DNA of 64,000 nt from Anaerolineaceae bacterium (GCA_016841445.1 JAENZD010000001.1:930001-994000), one strand, 5' to 3'; positions 45,171 through 54,469 are shown, counted from the stretch's first letter. Notes: a model not told the origin generated them from the sequence alone. Numbers and translations: made by a program.

Positions 45171-46762
45171 CAGTTAGTGTCCTTTCGCAGACGTGAAGGA
45201 ACGTTACTCTGTTCTTTACGGTTAAGATCAATGCTAAGATTCATTGGTTCATCTCTAAAGATGCGCGGGTCCATCTCTTTTAGCACGGGAGAGATAGACG
45301 GTTTAAATTCCATTTGGTCAAGAATTTGGGTCTGGAGATCAATACCCGGCGCAATTTCAATCAGTTCTACCCCTTCCGGACCTCTTCTGAACACAGCCCT
45401 TTCTGTAATATATAATGCCTCCTGGCCTCGTTCCTGGGCAAATGGACCTGAATAAGAAATCTGTTCAACTTCTGTTAAAAGTTTTTTGAATTTTCCTTCA
45501 TTCATAATATGGGTTTGACCATCGATCCAGTCGATATTAAGTTTGCCGGCTGTAAATGTTCCACTGAAAATTACTTTTTTAGCGTATTGACTGATGTTGA
45601 CAAACCCACCGACACCGATGATCCGTCCGTTGAACCGGCTGACGTTGACATTCCCTTTTGCGTCCACCTGTGCAAAGGATAAGAATGCCAGATCCAGGCC
45701 GCCGCCATCATAAAAATCAAACTGATAGGGCTGTTCAACGATAGAGGTGTAGTTGATGGCTGCACCGGCATCAGATGAGGGTGCACCGCCGATGAGGCCC
45801 TGTTCGTTGGTCAGTACAATTCGACCTAAGATCTCTTCTTCAGCCGCGATAGTTGCGATCCCTGTCGAAACCCCTGAACCCAGATTGCAGATCGCTCCCT
45901 GGAAAAGCTCCAGTGCAGCCCGTCGAGCAATAATTTTCCGGGCGTCAAAGGGCAGGGGGGTGATGTCGTTTACCGGGACTTTCACCTCACCTGCATATGC
46001 CGGGCTGTAATCCATCAAGTAGGTCTGGCGTTGATCGGGATCAACAACAACCAGGTCCACCAGCATACCAGGGATTTTTACCTGTTTGGCTGGCAGGGTG
46101 TTTCTTTCAGCTAACCGAGCAACCTGTACAATCACGATCCCACCATTATTATGCGTGGCCTGGGCCATCGAAAGCATCTCTCCAAATACTGCTTCCCGCT
46201 CCATGGTGATATTGCCTTCCTCATCTGCGGTCGTTCCACGAAGGAATGCAACATCGATTTTGTAAGGCTTATAAAACAGCCATTCCTGGCCATCCAATTC
46301 TATTAATTCGACCAGGGATTCAGCAGCACATTCACTCTGCCTGCCACCCAATTGGCGAGGGTCGATGTAAGTATGCATGCCCGTTTTGGTAATCAAACCG
46401 GGCCTACCTGCTGCCATTTCTCGTACCAGTTGAGAAAGGGTTCCTTGTGGTAAAGTGTAAGCTTCAACTTTGTCTTCTTTTGCATATTCCTGAAAAATTG
46501 GACTGTTGACAAGTGCGCCTGTAATGATGCGTTTGACCATGCCGGGGTGTGAGAGGTGCCCTACGCCCTGGCTGATATTATCGCCAATCCCGACAGGATG
46601 GAAGAGCGTGATTTGTTTTGGCGACTGGTGCTTTTCGAACCTATCACCCAGGGCAACGATCAGAGCTTCAGGTACTGCATGACCGCCGCCTGATCCACCT
46701 ATCATAACAGTATCATTGTTATGAACATAACTTACTGCTTCTTCAAATGAGATAACTCGCAT
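45170..46762 (-). CDS. Fused acyl-CoA:carboxylate CoA-transferase
   Basis: A 530-residue family 1 CoA-transferase with alpha and beta parts in one chain. The alpha part has IGGSGGGHAVPEALIVALGDRF, GLITKTGMHTYIDPRQLGG and VAFLRGTTADEEGNITMERE. The beta part has the catalytic glutamate in VLTNEQGLIGGAPSS and FSGTFTAGKLNIDW. It resembles YdiF-type acetate or short-chain CoA-transferases. It activates an organic acid by CoA exchange, without ATP, and feeds the adjacent enoyl-CoA hydratase. Confidence 0.93.
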   Translation of the reverse strand: MRVISFEEAVSYVHNNDTVMIGGSGGGHAVPEALIVALGDRFEKHQSPKQITLFHPVGIGDNISQGVGHLSHPGMVKRIITGALVNSPIFQEYAKEDKVEAYTLPQGTLSQLVREMAAGRPGLITKTGMHTYIDPRQLGGRQSECAAESLVELIELDGQEWLFYKPYKIDVAFLRGTTADEEGNITMEREAVFGEMLSMAQATHNNGGIVIVQVARLAERNTLPAKQVKIPGMLVDLVVVDPDQRQTYLMDYSPAYAGEVKVPVNDITPLPFDARKIIARRAALELFQGAICNLGSGVSTGIATIAAEEEILGRIVLTNEQGLIGGAPSSDAGAAINYTSIVEQPYQFDFYDGGGLDLAFLSFAQVDAKGNVNVSRFNGRIIGVGGFVNISQYAKKVIFSGTFTAGKLNIDWIDGQTHIMNEGKFKKLLTEVEQISYSGPFAQERGQEALYITERAVFRRGPEGVELIEIAPGIDLQTQILDQMEFKPSISPVLKEMDPRIFRDEPMNLSIDLNRKEQSNVPSRLRKDTN

Positions 46763-46779
46763 GATTGATCAGATTCCTT

Positions 46780-48231
46780 CTATTTTTTACGTTTTAATTC
46801 TTTTAAGGTTACTGCTTCAGGTAAGTCTTTATAGAAATGATCCAAAGGATAACAGCCAGAAACAAGGCCTTTTCGAGGTGCGGTAGTGCAATCGCTAAAG
46901 GTCCGACAAATACGTCGCTTGTCAAAAGGCTTTCCTTCGAGAATATCCGCTGGCATTTCAGGATAAGACAGAACCATCCTGCCAAGCGCCACGAAATCAA
47001 TCATATTTCGATCGACAACCGCTTGAGCAACATTTGGTAGGTAATCCTGAAGATAAGTATATGCTGATCCAACGGTAACCAATTGCCCGCTGTGTTTATT
47101 TAACTCGGCACCAACATGAATATGGCGAGCAACCCCTGCCAGCGGATCTTCCGGCATGCTATAGCCATCACTGGGGGGATAATATGCCGGCCTTGTTAAG
47201 TGTGGGTTGTAGTAAGGACTGCCAGCCGTGAAATTGATCAGGGAAACACCCCAGTCGTTTAGCATATTCATTAACTGGATCATTTCGTCCAATTTAATTT
47301 GACCAGGATTGTCAGGATCGCCGCAAAAAGCAAATGGGTACTGACCAGATTCATCCCGATAAGTCAACATTTGGCCAATGTTATCTTCACCAGGACGGTA
47401 AGGCGGCATATCAAACATACTAACACGTACGCCAATTAGGAGTCCAGGGCATTCACTTTGAATGCCTTCCACAATTTGGCGTAAGAACCGTGTCCGGTTT
47501 TCCAACCCCCCACCATATTTTCCTGGTCTTGTAACTGCGCTTAAGAATTCGTGCCCCAGGTAGCCGTGACAATGCTTGATGTCCACGAACTCAAATCCGA
47601 TGGTTTGTGCTCGTTTTGCTGCTATGACATAATACGGTATAAGATCATCAATTTCCCTGTCAGTCAACACGGGGTAATCAGGATCGATGTGGAAGATTTC
47701 ATCCAATAAGGGGTGATGATAGACAATTTTTGGTTCTAATTTCGTTTTTATATTAGGGCGGCAGAACCTGCCAGAGTGCGTAAGCTGGAGACCAATAAAT
47801 AAATCATCCGTTTGTCCAAAATACTGGTTGTGTTCATGGACCAACCCAATACGCATTTTCTCGACTTCTGCCATGGTGTTGTCGAGGATCATCAGTTGAT
47901 TAGGGTTTGCGCGCCCATCAGGTCTGACTGCTGCGGCTTCTCCACCCCAAATGAATTTTGCCCCACTTCTACCGAAATTTAACCAACGGCGTTTGGTCAG
48001 CTCGGATGGATTTCCATCCGTCTCCGCATCCCATCCTTCCATTGGATTAATACAAAAGCGATTGCCAATTGTTTTTCCATTCTGTAATTTATAGGGTTGA
48101 GCCAGAGGGCTATCGGCTCCTGTTTTCATTTGCTCATCGATCGGAATGTCGATATTCATTTTTGTAAGGTATGCCTGGAAATCAGGCAAACATTTGATCC
48201 GAGGGATGTTTAGATAGGGTAATGAAGTCAT
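46780..48231 (-). CDS. NADH:flavin oxidoreductase, Old Yellow Enzyme type
   Basis: A 483-residue FMN-dependent TIM-barrel reductase. Motifs are NRFCINPMEGWDAETDGNP, GFEFVDIKHCHGYLGHEFLS, GVRVSMFDMPPYRPGED and IDFVALGRMVLSYPEMPADI. The C-terminal CRTFSDCTTAPRKGLVSGC holds three cysteines that may bind a cluster. The FAD-binding domain of 2,4-dienoyl-CoA reductases is missing. The ATG at 48231 follows AGGAG by 7 bases, so the longer frame to 48267 is rejected. Ene-reduction of an unsaturated intermediate is likely. Confidence 0.9.
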   Translation of the reverse strand: MTSLPYLNIPRIKCLPDFQAYLTKMNIDIPIDEQMKTGADSPLAQPYKLQNGKTIGNRFCINPMEGWDAETDGNPSELTKRRWLNFGRSGAKFIWGGEAAAVRPDGRANPNQLMILDNTMAEVEKMRIGLVHEHNQYFGQTDDLFIGLQLTHSGRFCRPNIKTKLEPKIVYHHPLLDEIFHIDPDYPVLTDREIDDLIPYYVIAAKRAQTIGFEFVDIKHCHGYLGHEFLSAVTRPGKYGGGLENRTRFLRQIVEGIQSECPGLLIGVRVSMFDMPPYRPGEDNIGQMLTYRDESGQYPFAFCGDPDNPGQIKLDEMIQLMNMLNDWGVSLINFTAGSPYYNPHLTRPAYYPPSDGYSMPEDPLAGVARHIHVGAELNKHSGQLVTVGSAYTYLQDYLPNVAQAVVDRNMIDFVALGRMVLSYPEMPADILEGKPFDKRRICRTFSDCTTAPRKGLVSGCYPLDHFYKDLPEAVTLKELKRKK

Positions 48232-48323
48232 TAATAATCTCCTAAAATGAGTCTGATCAGAAAACAAGTATTAATATTTGTGATTCAAGTACTAATCGGT
48301 AAACACAAATTCCGTTCAATTTT

Positions 48324-49106
48324 TTATAGCCTGTGGATGTGAAAGCCACCATCGACATCAAATGCTTGACCGGTCGAGAATGGGAAATAGCCTTCTGCAA
48401 TTGCCAGGATAGCTTTCGCAATATCCTCAGGTTGGCCCCAACGTTTGATTGGGGTGATCCCCTCTGCGATTAACTTGTCATATTTATCAGAAACAATTTC
48501 CGTCAAAGGTGTTTTGATGATACCTGGGCGAATTTCGTAGACATTGATTCCCTCGTCAGCAAGACGGTCTGCAAACAGGAGGGTGCTCATTGAAACGCCT
48601 GCTTTCGAAATGCAGTATTCTGCCCTGCTTGTACTGGATGTATAGGCGCTCATCGAGCTGATGTTGACGATTTTTGGATCAGCAACAGCCTCGCTTTTTA
48701 TGAGTTTGATCATTTCATTCGCTACGATCTGTGTGAGGAAGAATGATGCAACCAGGTTGACATTTAGAACTTCCCACATACTTTCGACGCTTGTTTCGAG
48801 CATATCCATCCGAACTCTTGGACCGATACCAGCATTGTTTACCAGAAGATCAATCCGTTGATAATGGTTCATTGTTTCGAGAACAATATTTTCACGAGTT
48901 TCAGGTTTGGTAATATCGCCCATAATAATAATTCCGTCACTTCCGGCTTCTCTGACCAGCTCAAGCGTTTCCTCAGGAGGCTTTGGATTGCCAAAATCAT
49001 TAATTACGATTGTCCATCCAGCCTCAGCTAACGTAGCCGCTATTCCTCGACCAATACCCCGCCCTGAGCCAGTAATAATAACAACTTTATTATTCTTCCC
49101 TGTCAT
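48324..49106 (-). CDS. Short-chain dehydrogenase/reductase
   Basis: A 260-residue classical SDR. The coenzyme motif is VIITGSGRGIGRGIAATLAEAG, the structural motif is LLVNNAGIG, and the catalytic set is NISSMSAYTSSTSRAEYCISK (Ser, YxxxK). Asp37-like ND after the second strand (VINDFG) hints at NAD rather than NADP preference. It is the first gene of the leftward catabolic operon, divergent from the GntR regulator. Confidence 0.92.
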   Translation of the reverse strand: MTGKNNKVVIITGSGRGIGRGIAATLAEAGWTIVINDFGNPKPPEETLELVREAGSDGIIIMGDITKPETRENIVLETMNHYQRIDLLVNNAGIGPRVRMDMLETSVESMWEVLNVNLVASFFLTQIVANEMIKLIKSEAVADPKIVNISSMSAYTSSTSRAEYCISKAGVSMSTLLFADRLADEGINVYEIRPGIIKTPLTEIVSDKYDKLIAEGITPIKRWGQPEDIAKAILAIAEGYFPFSTGQAFDVDGGFHIHRL

Positions 49107-49379
49107 TTCTTCTCACTTTCAATGCTTTTTATTTAATCGAAAATACTTTTGATTGGATATTGCTATCATATTTTTGAGTAAAAGAACCAAATAAATTTTA
49201 CCGCTGTTCTAAAATAAAATTTTGATGTATTACATTCCGTGGCAAAATCAGTGCTTTTCATTAGGGCACTAGCGCAGCCTAAAACATGCCTGGTGAGGTA
49301 GATTTCTTCATCAAAGTAAACTACTTATCTTCTTCCATTTCGTTTATTAACGTAAAATCAAAATCATATTAATTGGTGG

Positions 49380-49409
49380 TTGACAAAAGATTAATATCCA
49401 TTATATAAT
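49380..49409 (+). promoter_or_regulatory. Promoter of the GntR-led operon
   Basis: A perfect TTGACA -35 box (49380-49385), an 18-base spacer and a perfect TATAAT -10 box (49404-49409). The start codon is only 31 bases after the -10 box, and no ribosome site is visible, so the leader is short. Confidence 0.75.
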
Positions 49410-49427
49410 ATGTTTTATAAAATATTA
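49406..49427. promoter_or_regulatory. AT-rich palindrome, candidate GntR operator
   Basis: TAATATGTTTT and ATAAAATATTA form an imperfect 22-bp inverted repeat (9 of 11 positions). It overlaps the -10 box and predicted start of the regulator gene, the usual place for autorepression. The AT-rich composition makes chance matches more likely. Confidence 0.45.
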
Positions 49428-49440
49428 AGTATTAAATATT

Positions 49441-50148
49441 ATGACTATTTTACGATCATTTTCTAAAGAAGCACCACCCCTTCGGGAAGAATTTGCTTAC
49501 GAGGCAATAAAAGAGGCGATTCTCGCCGGCGATCTACTTCCTAACCAAAAAATCAGCCTTTCATCAATGGCTGAGAGTATGGGAATCAGCATTATTCCTG
49601 TGAAAAGTGCTGTTCAACGGTTGATCAGTGAGGGTCTTATTCGGCAGGATCCGCATCATTCACCTGTTGTTGAAGAATTATCCTGGAAAGAAACCCTTGA
49701 AGTTCTCAGGATAAGATACCATTTAGAGGATTTAGCGCTTCGTGAATCAATTTCGCATATTAATGGGGATGACATTACTGATCTGATGAAATATATTGAA
49801 CGTTTTAAGGAAGCGCTTGAAAATAAAGATAATCACACCTATGGCAAACTGAATCGTGAATTTCATATGGCAATATATGAATATTCAAAAATGCCGCTTT
49901 TGGTCACTATGATCGATGACCTTTGGAATAAATCGGAGCTCAATCGATCACGCAGTGTCTTTTCTTTGGTGCCAGATATGATGGCGCATTCATTGAAAGA
50001 GCACATTGATTTTGTTAATTTGATCAAGCATAAAGATTGTGAACCCGCACTTGCGCTTCTGCACAAGCACAGATCGTTTTCCCAGAAGATGCTAGCTGAG
50101 GCGATGCATAAAACTACTCCTAATCAACTTCTTGAGTCAAACAATTAG
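49441..50148 (+). CDS. GntR-family regulator with FCD domain
   Basis: A 235-residue regulator. The winged helix spans residues about 14-75 (YEAIKEAILAGDLLPNQKIS, MAESMGISIIPVKSAVQRLI). The FCD ligand-binding domain follows, with LRIRYHLEDLALRESI, NREFHMAIYEYSKMPLL and EHIDFVNLIKHKD; the Asp/His residues fit a metal-binding FCD pocket. FadR/VanR-type members sense organic acids. Its place between divergent catabolic operons marks it as their likely regulator. Confidence 0.92.
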   Translation: MTILRSFSKEAPPLREEFAYEAIKEAILAGDLLPNQKISLSSMAESMGISIIPVKSAVQRLISEGLIRQDPHHSPVVEELSWKETLEVLRIRYHLEDLALRESISHINGDDITDLMKYIERFKEALENKDNHTYGKLNREFHMAIYEYSKMPLLVTMIDDLWNKSELNRSRSVFSLVPDMMAHSLKEHIDFVNLIKHKDCEPALALLHKHRSFSQKMLAEAMHKTTPNQLLESNN

Positions 50149-50158
50149 ATATTTTTTC

Positions 50159-51019
50159 ATGAATTCTTTCAACTATTATCAGCCCAAGAATATTGAAGAC
50201 TTATTTGACCTGCAGGAATGCAGTGCAGATAATTATCGTTTGTTAGCAGGCGGAACAGATTTGTTGGTTCGTTTGAAATCAGGAAGCATCACTCCTGAAG
50301 CAATAATTGACATTAAACGTATTCCCTCATTGAATTCCGGAATTAGTATTGAAGCAGATAAGGTTACGTTTGGTGCATTAACCTTAATGGCGACATTGGA
50401 ATCAGATGAATTTCTGGAAGAGAATTATCCGGCGCTTACAGAGGCGGTCCATAATATTGGATCTGTACAAATTCGCAATCGTGCAACAATTGCTGGCAAT
50501 TTGTGCAACGCTTCTCCGGCTGCAGACAGTGCGCCTGCATTATTAATTTATGACGCATCCGTTGTTTGTGTATCGCGCAAAGGCGAACGGACATTACCAT
50601 TGCAAGAGTTCATAAAAGGGCCTGGCAAAACGGCTTTAGTTTCTAATGAAATTGTAAAACAAATTGTGATGCCATTACCATCACAGAATCAGGCAGGTGC
50701 ATTTTCTCGACTTACACGTCGTAAAGGGGTTGATCTGGCGACTATCAACCTTTGCTGTCAGGTTAACCAAACCGGAAAGGCTCGGTTTGCGCTCGGTGCT
50801 GTAGGACCGGTGCCTTTCATCGTTGAAGAAAATGAAGGCCTCTTATTATCAACGGATATCAGCAGCGAAGTGAAAAAATCAATCATTTCAAAGTTGATGG
50901 AAAAAGCAACGCCAATATCTGATGTCCGGGCGAGCAAAGAATATCGACAAGCTATGCTAACAGTTTTGGGTTGGCGTGCATTCAATACCGCCATTGAACG
51001 ATTACAGAACAAGATTTAG
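50159..51019 (+). CDS. Molybdenum hydroxylase FAD-binding subunit
   Basis: A 286-residue flavin subunit of the xanthine dehydrogenase/CoxM type. Residues 30-45 hold the FAD motif LLAGGTDLLVRLKSG, followed by IGSVQIRNRATIAGNLCNASPAADS, the second flavin motif. The C-terminal CO_deh_flav_C-like domain begins near residue 175. It transfers electrons from the iron-sulfur subunit to NAD or another acceptor. The ATG at 50159 is chosen because the frame upstream overlaps the GntR end; its ribosome site is weak. It is the first structural gene after the regulator. Confidence 0.92.
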   Translation: MNSFNYYQPKNIEDLFDLQECSADNYRLLAGGTDLLVRLKSGSITPEAIIDIKRIPSLNSGISIEADKVTFGALTLMATLESDEFLEENYPALTEAVHNIGSVQIRNRATIAGNLCNASPAADSAPALLIYDASVVCVSRKGERTLPLQEFIKGPGKTALVSNEIVKQIVMPLPSQNQAGAFSRLTRRKGVDLATINLCCQVNQTGKARFALGAVGPVPFIVEENEGLLLSTDISSEVKKSIISKLMEKATPISDVRASKEYRQAMLTVLGWRAFNTAIERLQNKI

Positions 51020-51027
51020 GAAATATT

Positions 51028-51519
51028 TTGGAAATTAAGAACGTTCATGAAATCACAATAAATATTAATGATCAGCCCTACACGATTGGTGTGCAAGCTC
51101 ATCATACGCTTTTAGATGTTCTGCGTGATCAATTGGATATTACCGGACCAAAAGAATGCTGCGGTGTTGGTGAATGCGGCGCGTGCACAGTGCTGCTGGA
51201 TGGTCAGGCGGTCAATGCCTGCTTGATCCTGGCTGTTGAAGTTGATGGGTCAGAAATTATTACAATCGAAGGCCTGGGTGGATCAGTTCATTTATCGCCG
51301 TTACAGCAAGCTTTCATCGATGCCGGCGCAGTCCAATGTGGATTTTGCACACCGGGGATGATCATGGCAGCGCAATATTTACTTAATACATATCCAGAAC
51401 CGACTAAAGAAGAAGTTAGAGTTGCTTTATCTGGTAACTTATGCCGTTGTACTGGTTATGACAGGATCATTGATGCAGTCCTTTCTGTTTCACGACAACA
51501 AAAAGAAAGGGTGAAATAA
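51028..51519 (+). CDS. Molybdenum hydroxylase 2Fe-2S subunit
   Basis: A 163-residue subunit with both clusters of this family. The plant-ferredoxin-type site uses Cys45, 50, 53 and 65 (ECCGVGECGACTVLLDG...NAC). The second site uses Cys104, 107, 139 and 141 (CGFCTPGMIM...LCRCTGY). It passes electrons between the molybdenum centre and FAD. The TTG start follows an AGGA site. The large subunit is not next; three genes separate it, which is unusual for these operons. Confidence 0.94.
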   Translation: MEIKNVHEITININDQPYTIGVQAHHTLLDVLRDQLDITGPKECCGVGECGACTVLLDGQAVNACLILAVEVDGSEIITIEGLGGSVHLSPLQQAFIDAGAVQCGFCTPGMIMAAQYLLNTYPEPTKEEVRVALSGNLCRCTGYDRIIDAVLSVSRQQKERVK

Positions 51520-51520
51520 A

Positions 51521-52384
51521 ATGAGCAATTCTGCTGTTGAAGCACTCGACACTTTATTAAATCATGTCAATGCATCAGAGATTACACCTCTCCGGCTGCG
51601 AGATTGGCACAAATTAATTGAATGGTGTATTGATGGCTCCTCATATTATTGGCTTTCCGATGGAAAGCAGTTTCACCCGGCAGAGGGGGGACAGGCGGAT
51701 TTTATTCTTAAGCTATCCGAAGATACCCTTTTACGAATATCAGAAGGCAAGTTACCCTTCTTTATTGGTCTTTGGGGAACGGGTGATATTCAGTTTGAAG
51801 GTTCTTTTGGAGATGCATATCGCTTAGGATATGTTTTCTTATCAGATAAGAGAGAACGACGGGTCATTTTCATCAGCCATTGCTGGTTAAATATTAATAC
51901 ACGCTTTCCTGAGGGCTGCTCCTTTGCTGGTGCAAACGTTCCTCTTATAAAGACTTTGCTTGATGCAGGACTGGGTATTATCCAAATGCCTTGCCCTGAA
52001 TATGAATGCCTTGGACTTGAAAAATGGCTGTACGGTGAAGTCATATTGGATGATATCAGGGCATGCTTCCGGATAAAAGCTGAAGTTGTCTTAAAACAAA
52101 TCAAGGATTATCAAGCATTGGGATTTGATATCGTTGGTGTTCTTGGGATGAATCCGAGCCCTTCTTGCGGTGTAACGGTAGCGAAAGGGAAAGGGACAAT
52201 GCTGGGTACAGACAGGGATACATCCGAGGAACCTGTGCCCGGAATTTTTATCGAAGAATTACAAAAACTTCTAAATCAAGCTCAAATCGAAGATATTCGT
52301 TTTTTCGGTGTTAGAAGAACACTGATTGGCGAGAGTGATTTAGATGAAAAAATCGTGTCATTACAGGCTTTTATTCAAGCCTGA
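51521..52384 (+). CDS. SCP2-like domain fused to a TudS/DUF523-like putative desulfidase
   Basis: A 287-residue two-domain protein. Residues about 55-110 (ADFILKLSEDTLLRISEG, LWGTGDIQFEGSFGDAYRL) resemble an SCP2 sterol-carrier or lipid-binding fold. Residues 115-280 resemble TudS-related proteins (DUF523 group): SHCWLN (Cys121), MPCPEYECLGL (Cys158) and NPSPSCGV (Cys216). These three cysteines would hold a 4Fe-4S cluster with a free iron able to bind sulfide. It starts one base after the 2Fe-2S gene and precedes the cyclase gene. It may remove sulfur from the substrate or handle sulfide for the molybdenum cofactor; both are guesses. Confidence 0.75.
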   Translation: MSNSAVEALDTLLNHVNASEITPLRLRDWHKLIEWCIDGSSYYWLSDGKQFHPAEGGQADFILKLSEDTLLRISEGKLPFFIGLWGTGDIQFEGSFGDAYRLGYVFLSDKRERRVIFISHCWLNINTRFPEGCSFAGANVPLIKTLLDAGLGIIQMPCPEYECLGLEKWLYGEVILDDIRACFRIKAEVVLKQIKDYQALGFDIVGVLGMNPSPSCGVTVAKGKGTMLGTDRDTSEEPVPGIFIEELQKLLNQAQIEDIRFFGVRRTLIGESDLDEKIVSLQAFIQA

Positions 52385-52474
52385 CGAAGAGCCATTATTT
52401 GGAGACCGAAAGTTATTTTCACTCCAATCAGAAAATTTAACATTAATTTAGATTACAAAATTAGGAGAAAAAAT

Positions 52475-53236
52475 ATGACAAGAATTATCGACCTGAGCTT
52501 ACCACATCAAAACTTTGCTAGCGAACCCTTTCCACCCTCAATAACACATACAACCCACGAGGAAGGAGCACGCAGATTAGCAGTATTAGCACAAGTTGAT
52601 CCGACGGATTTTGACGATGGGATGGGTTTGGCATCCGATCAGGTTAATGCAAGCACCCACTCTGGTACGCATGTTGATGCCCCATGGCATTATGGACCAA
52701 CAGTTGATGGGAAGCCCTCAAAAACAATCGACCAGGTGCCATTGGAATGGTGCTATGGGAATGGTGTTCTTCTGGATTTTCGTCATCTTGAGCAAGGGTC
52801 TGAAATAACAATTGATGATGTGAAAGCTGCTATAAAGAAGATTGAGCATACACTGGAACCCGGTGATGTTGTTTTAGTCCAAACGGGTGCTGATAAGTTC
52901 TGGGGAACAACTAAATATTTGCCAGCGCAGTCTGGTTTAGGCATGGATGCGACAGAGTATATCCTTGACCAAGGTGTCAAGGCAATTGGCATCGATGGGT
53001 GGGGCTTAGACCGGCCTGTAAAAAAGATGGTTGAATCGTTTCATGAAACTGGCAGGAAGAAAGATCTCTGGCCTTCGCACTTTTATGGCCGCCGTCGCGA
53101 GTATCTCCAGATCGAGAAGATGGCAAACCTGGATCAATTGCCAGCCTCAACAGGTTTCAAAGTTGCATTTTTCCCTGTAAAAATTGAACGCGGTTCCGCT
53201 GGTTGGACCCGTGCTGTAGCAATAATTGAAGATTAA
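52475..53236 (+). CDS. Cyclase-family (kynurenine formamidase-like) metal-dependent hydrolase
   Basis: A 253-residue metal hydrolase. The defining metal motif is STHSGTHVDAPWHYGP (HxGTHxDxPxH), with PGDVVLVQTGADKFWGT and AIGIDGWGLDRP downstream. The family opens or hydrolyses cyclic amides, N-formyl compounds and lactones (kynurenine formamidase, isatin hydrolase). An AGGAG ribosome site precedes the ATG. In an operon with a molybdenum hydroxylase it fits a ring-opening or amide-cleaving step after hydroxylation. Confidence 0.9.
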   Translation: MTRIIDLSLPHQNFASEPFPPSITHTTHEEGARRLAVLAQVDPTDFDDGMGLASDQVNASTHSGTHVDAPWHYGPTVDGKPSKTIDQVPLEWCYGNGVLLDFRHLEQGSEITIDDVKAAIKKIEHTLEPGDVVLVQTGADKFWGTTKYLPAQSGLGMDATEYILDQGVKAIGIDGWGLDRPVKKMVESFHETGRKKDLWPSHFYGRRREYLQIEKMANLDQLPASTGFKVAFFPVKIERGSAGWTRAVAIIED

Positions 53237-53257
53237 AGGAAAGCGAGTATTTAAATA

Positions 53258-54469
53258 ATGGAAGAAAAACTGTATCATAACGAGAATTATTGGGTAAGTT
53301 CGTATAATTATTTTGATGAGGTCCGTGCTGGTTTTCAACTCCCAGTTAGGCTTAAGATACATGATGTAACTTTGCGCGATGGTGAGCAGAGTCCCGGCGT
53401 GGCATTTCGTGCGGATGATAAAGTCCGCATCGCACAACTGCTTGATGAACTTGGTGTCGATCGGATTGAGGTCGCATTACCAGCAGTCTCGGAAGAAGAC
53501 AAGATTGCAACCAAGCGCGTTGTTGAACTCAGACCTAATGCCCAGGTTTTTGTTCTATGCAGAGGTATGGCAAGTGATGTTGAATTAGCATTGGAGTGCG
53601 GCGTCGATGGCGTTATTTTGGAGCTTCCTGTAGGTACCCCAAGGTTAAAACACCAGTTTTCCCATTGGACTGAAGAAGATGTTATCGAAAAAGCTGCCTA
53701 CTGGGCAAAATACGCAAAGGATAAAGGGCTGGAAGTCGTCCTATTCCCTATGGATTGCACCCGGTCCCGAACAGAATTCTTTACAAAAGTTCTGGAAGAT
53801 GTTGGCGCTTTACCAGAGGTGGATGGTGTTGCTCTTGTTGATACCTCCGGCTCACTCTCTCCCCAAGCAGCAACTTATTTGATCAAGCATATGAAAGATA
53901 TCACCCAGAAACGGATTGAAGTCCATACACATTCAGATTTTGGGATGGGTGTTGCAACATCATTAGCTGCGTTGATAGCAGGCGCAGAAGTCGTCCATGC
54001 CTCAATTGGTGGACTTGGCGAAAGAACTGGTAACACACCTCTTGATGAAGTCGCTGTTTCCGCGAAAGCACTTTACGGTCTTGATAGCAATATCAAATTT
54101 GAAAAACTATTCGATATTTCTAATGAAATATTGGAAATTAGCAAATTCAAAGTTGCATCATCGAAGCCCGTGATTGGTGAACGTGCCTTCACTCGAGAAT
54201 CCGGGATGGGCGTGGACCTTGTGAAGAAACAACCGCTTGCATTATTTGGTGTGATGCCCAGTTGGGTTGGACAGAAGCCTCAGTATGTTCTTGGAAAGAA
54301 ATCCGGTATTGCATCTGTTGAAATGAAGCTTGAAGATTTAGGCATGCCCATGCTGGATGAAGAAGATAAGATCTTGGTCTTGGATGGTGTGAAAACACTT
54401 GGTTTAGAGAAAAAAGGCCTGGTCACAGACGATGAATTTGTTTCAATTGTCAAGCAGGTTACAGGTTAG
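53258..54469 (+). CDS. Homocitrate synthase/isopropylmalate synthase-like DRE-TIM enzyme
   Basis: A 403-residue DRE-TIM metallolyase-type enzyme. It has DVTLRDGEQSPGVAF, the metal-binding HTHSDFGMGVA, and GGLGERTGNTPLDEVAV. A C-terminal domain from about residue 300 contains FTRESGMGVDLVKK and GKKSGIASVEMKLEDLG, as in homocitrate or citramalate synthases. Such enzymes condense acetyl-CoA with a 2-oxo acid, or run the reverse aldol. In this catabolic operon a lyase direction is plausible, but a synthase is not excluded. No lysine or leucine pathway genes are near. Confidence 0.88.
   Translation: MEEKLYHNENYWVSSYNYFDEVRAGFQLPVRLKIHDVTLRDGEQSPGVAFRADDKVRIAQLLDELGVDRIEVALPAVSEEDKIATKRVVELRPNAQVFVLCRGMASDVELALECGVDGVILELPVGTPRLKHQFSHWTEEDVIEKAAYWAKYAKDKGLEVVLFPMDCTRSRTEFFTKVLEDVGALPEVDGVALVDTSGSLSPQAATYLIKHMKDITQKRIEVHTHSDFGMGVATSLAALIAGAEVVHASIGGLGERTGNTPLDEVAVSAKALYGLDSNIKFEKLFDISNEILEISKFKVASSKPVIGERAFTRESGMGVDLVKKQPLALFGVMPSWVGQKPQYVLGKKSGIASVEMKLEDLGMPMLDEEDKILVLDGVKTLGLEKKGLVTDDEFVSIVKQVTG

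Larger units (their letters stand above)
49107..49440. other. Divergent control region of the catabolic island
   Basis: This 334-base AT-rich region lies between the SDR gene and the GntR gene. It contains a strong rightward promoter and an overlapping palindrome (both listed). For the leftward operon I see only weak promoter matches near 49160-49195. No coding frame or RNA is evident. Confidence 0.6.

Noticed and set aside
45753-46010. Antisense open frame inside the CoA-transferase gene
   Set aside because: It is a shadow of strong codon bias in the real gene, without family similarity.
49250-49270. AGTGC/GCACT inverted repeat in the divergent control region
   Set aside because: Only 5-bp arms with a long spacer; expected by chance.
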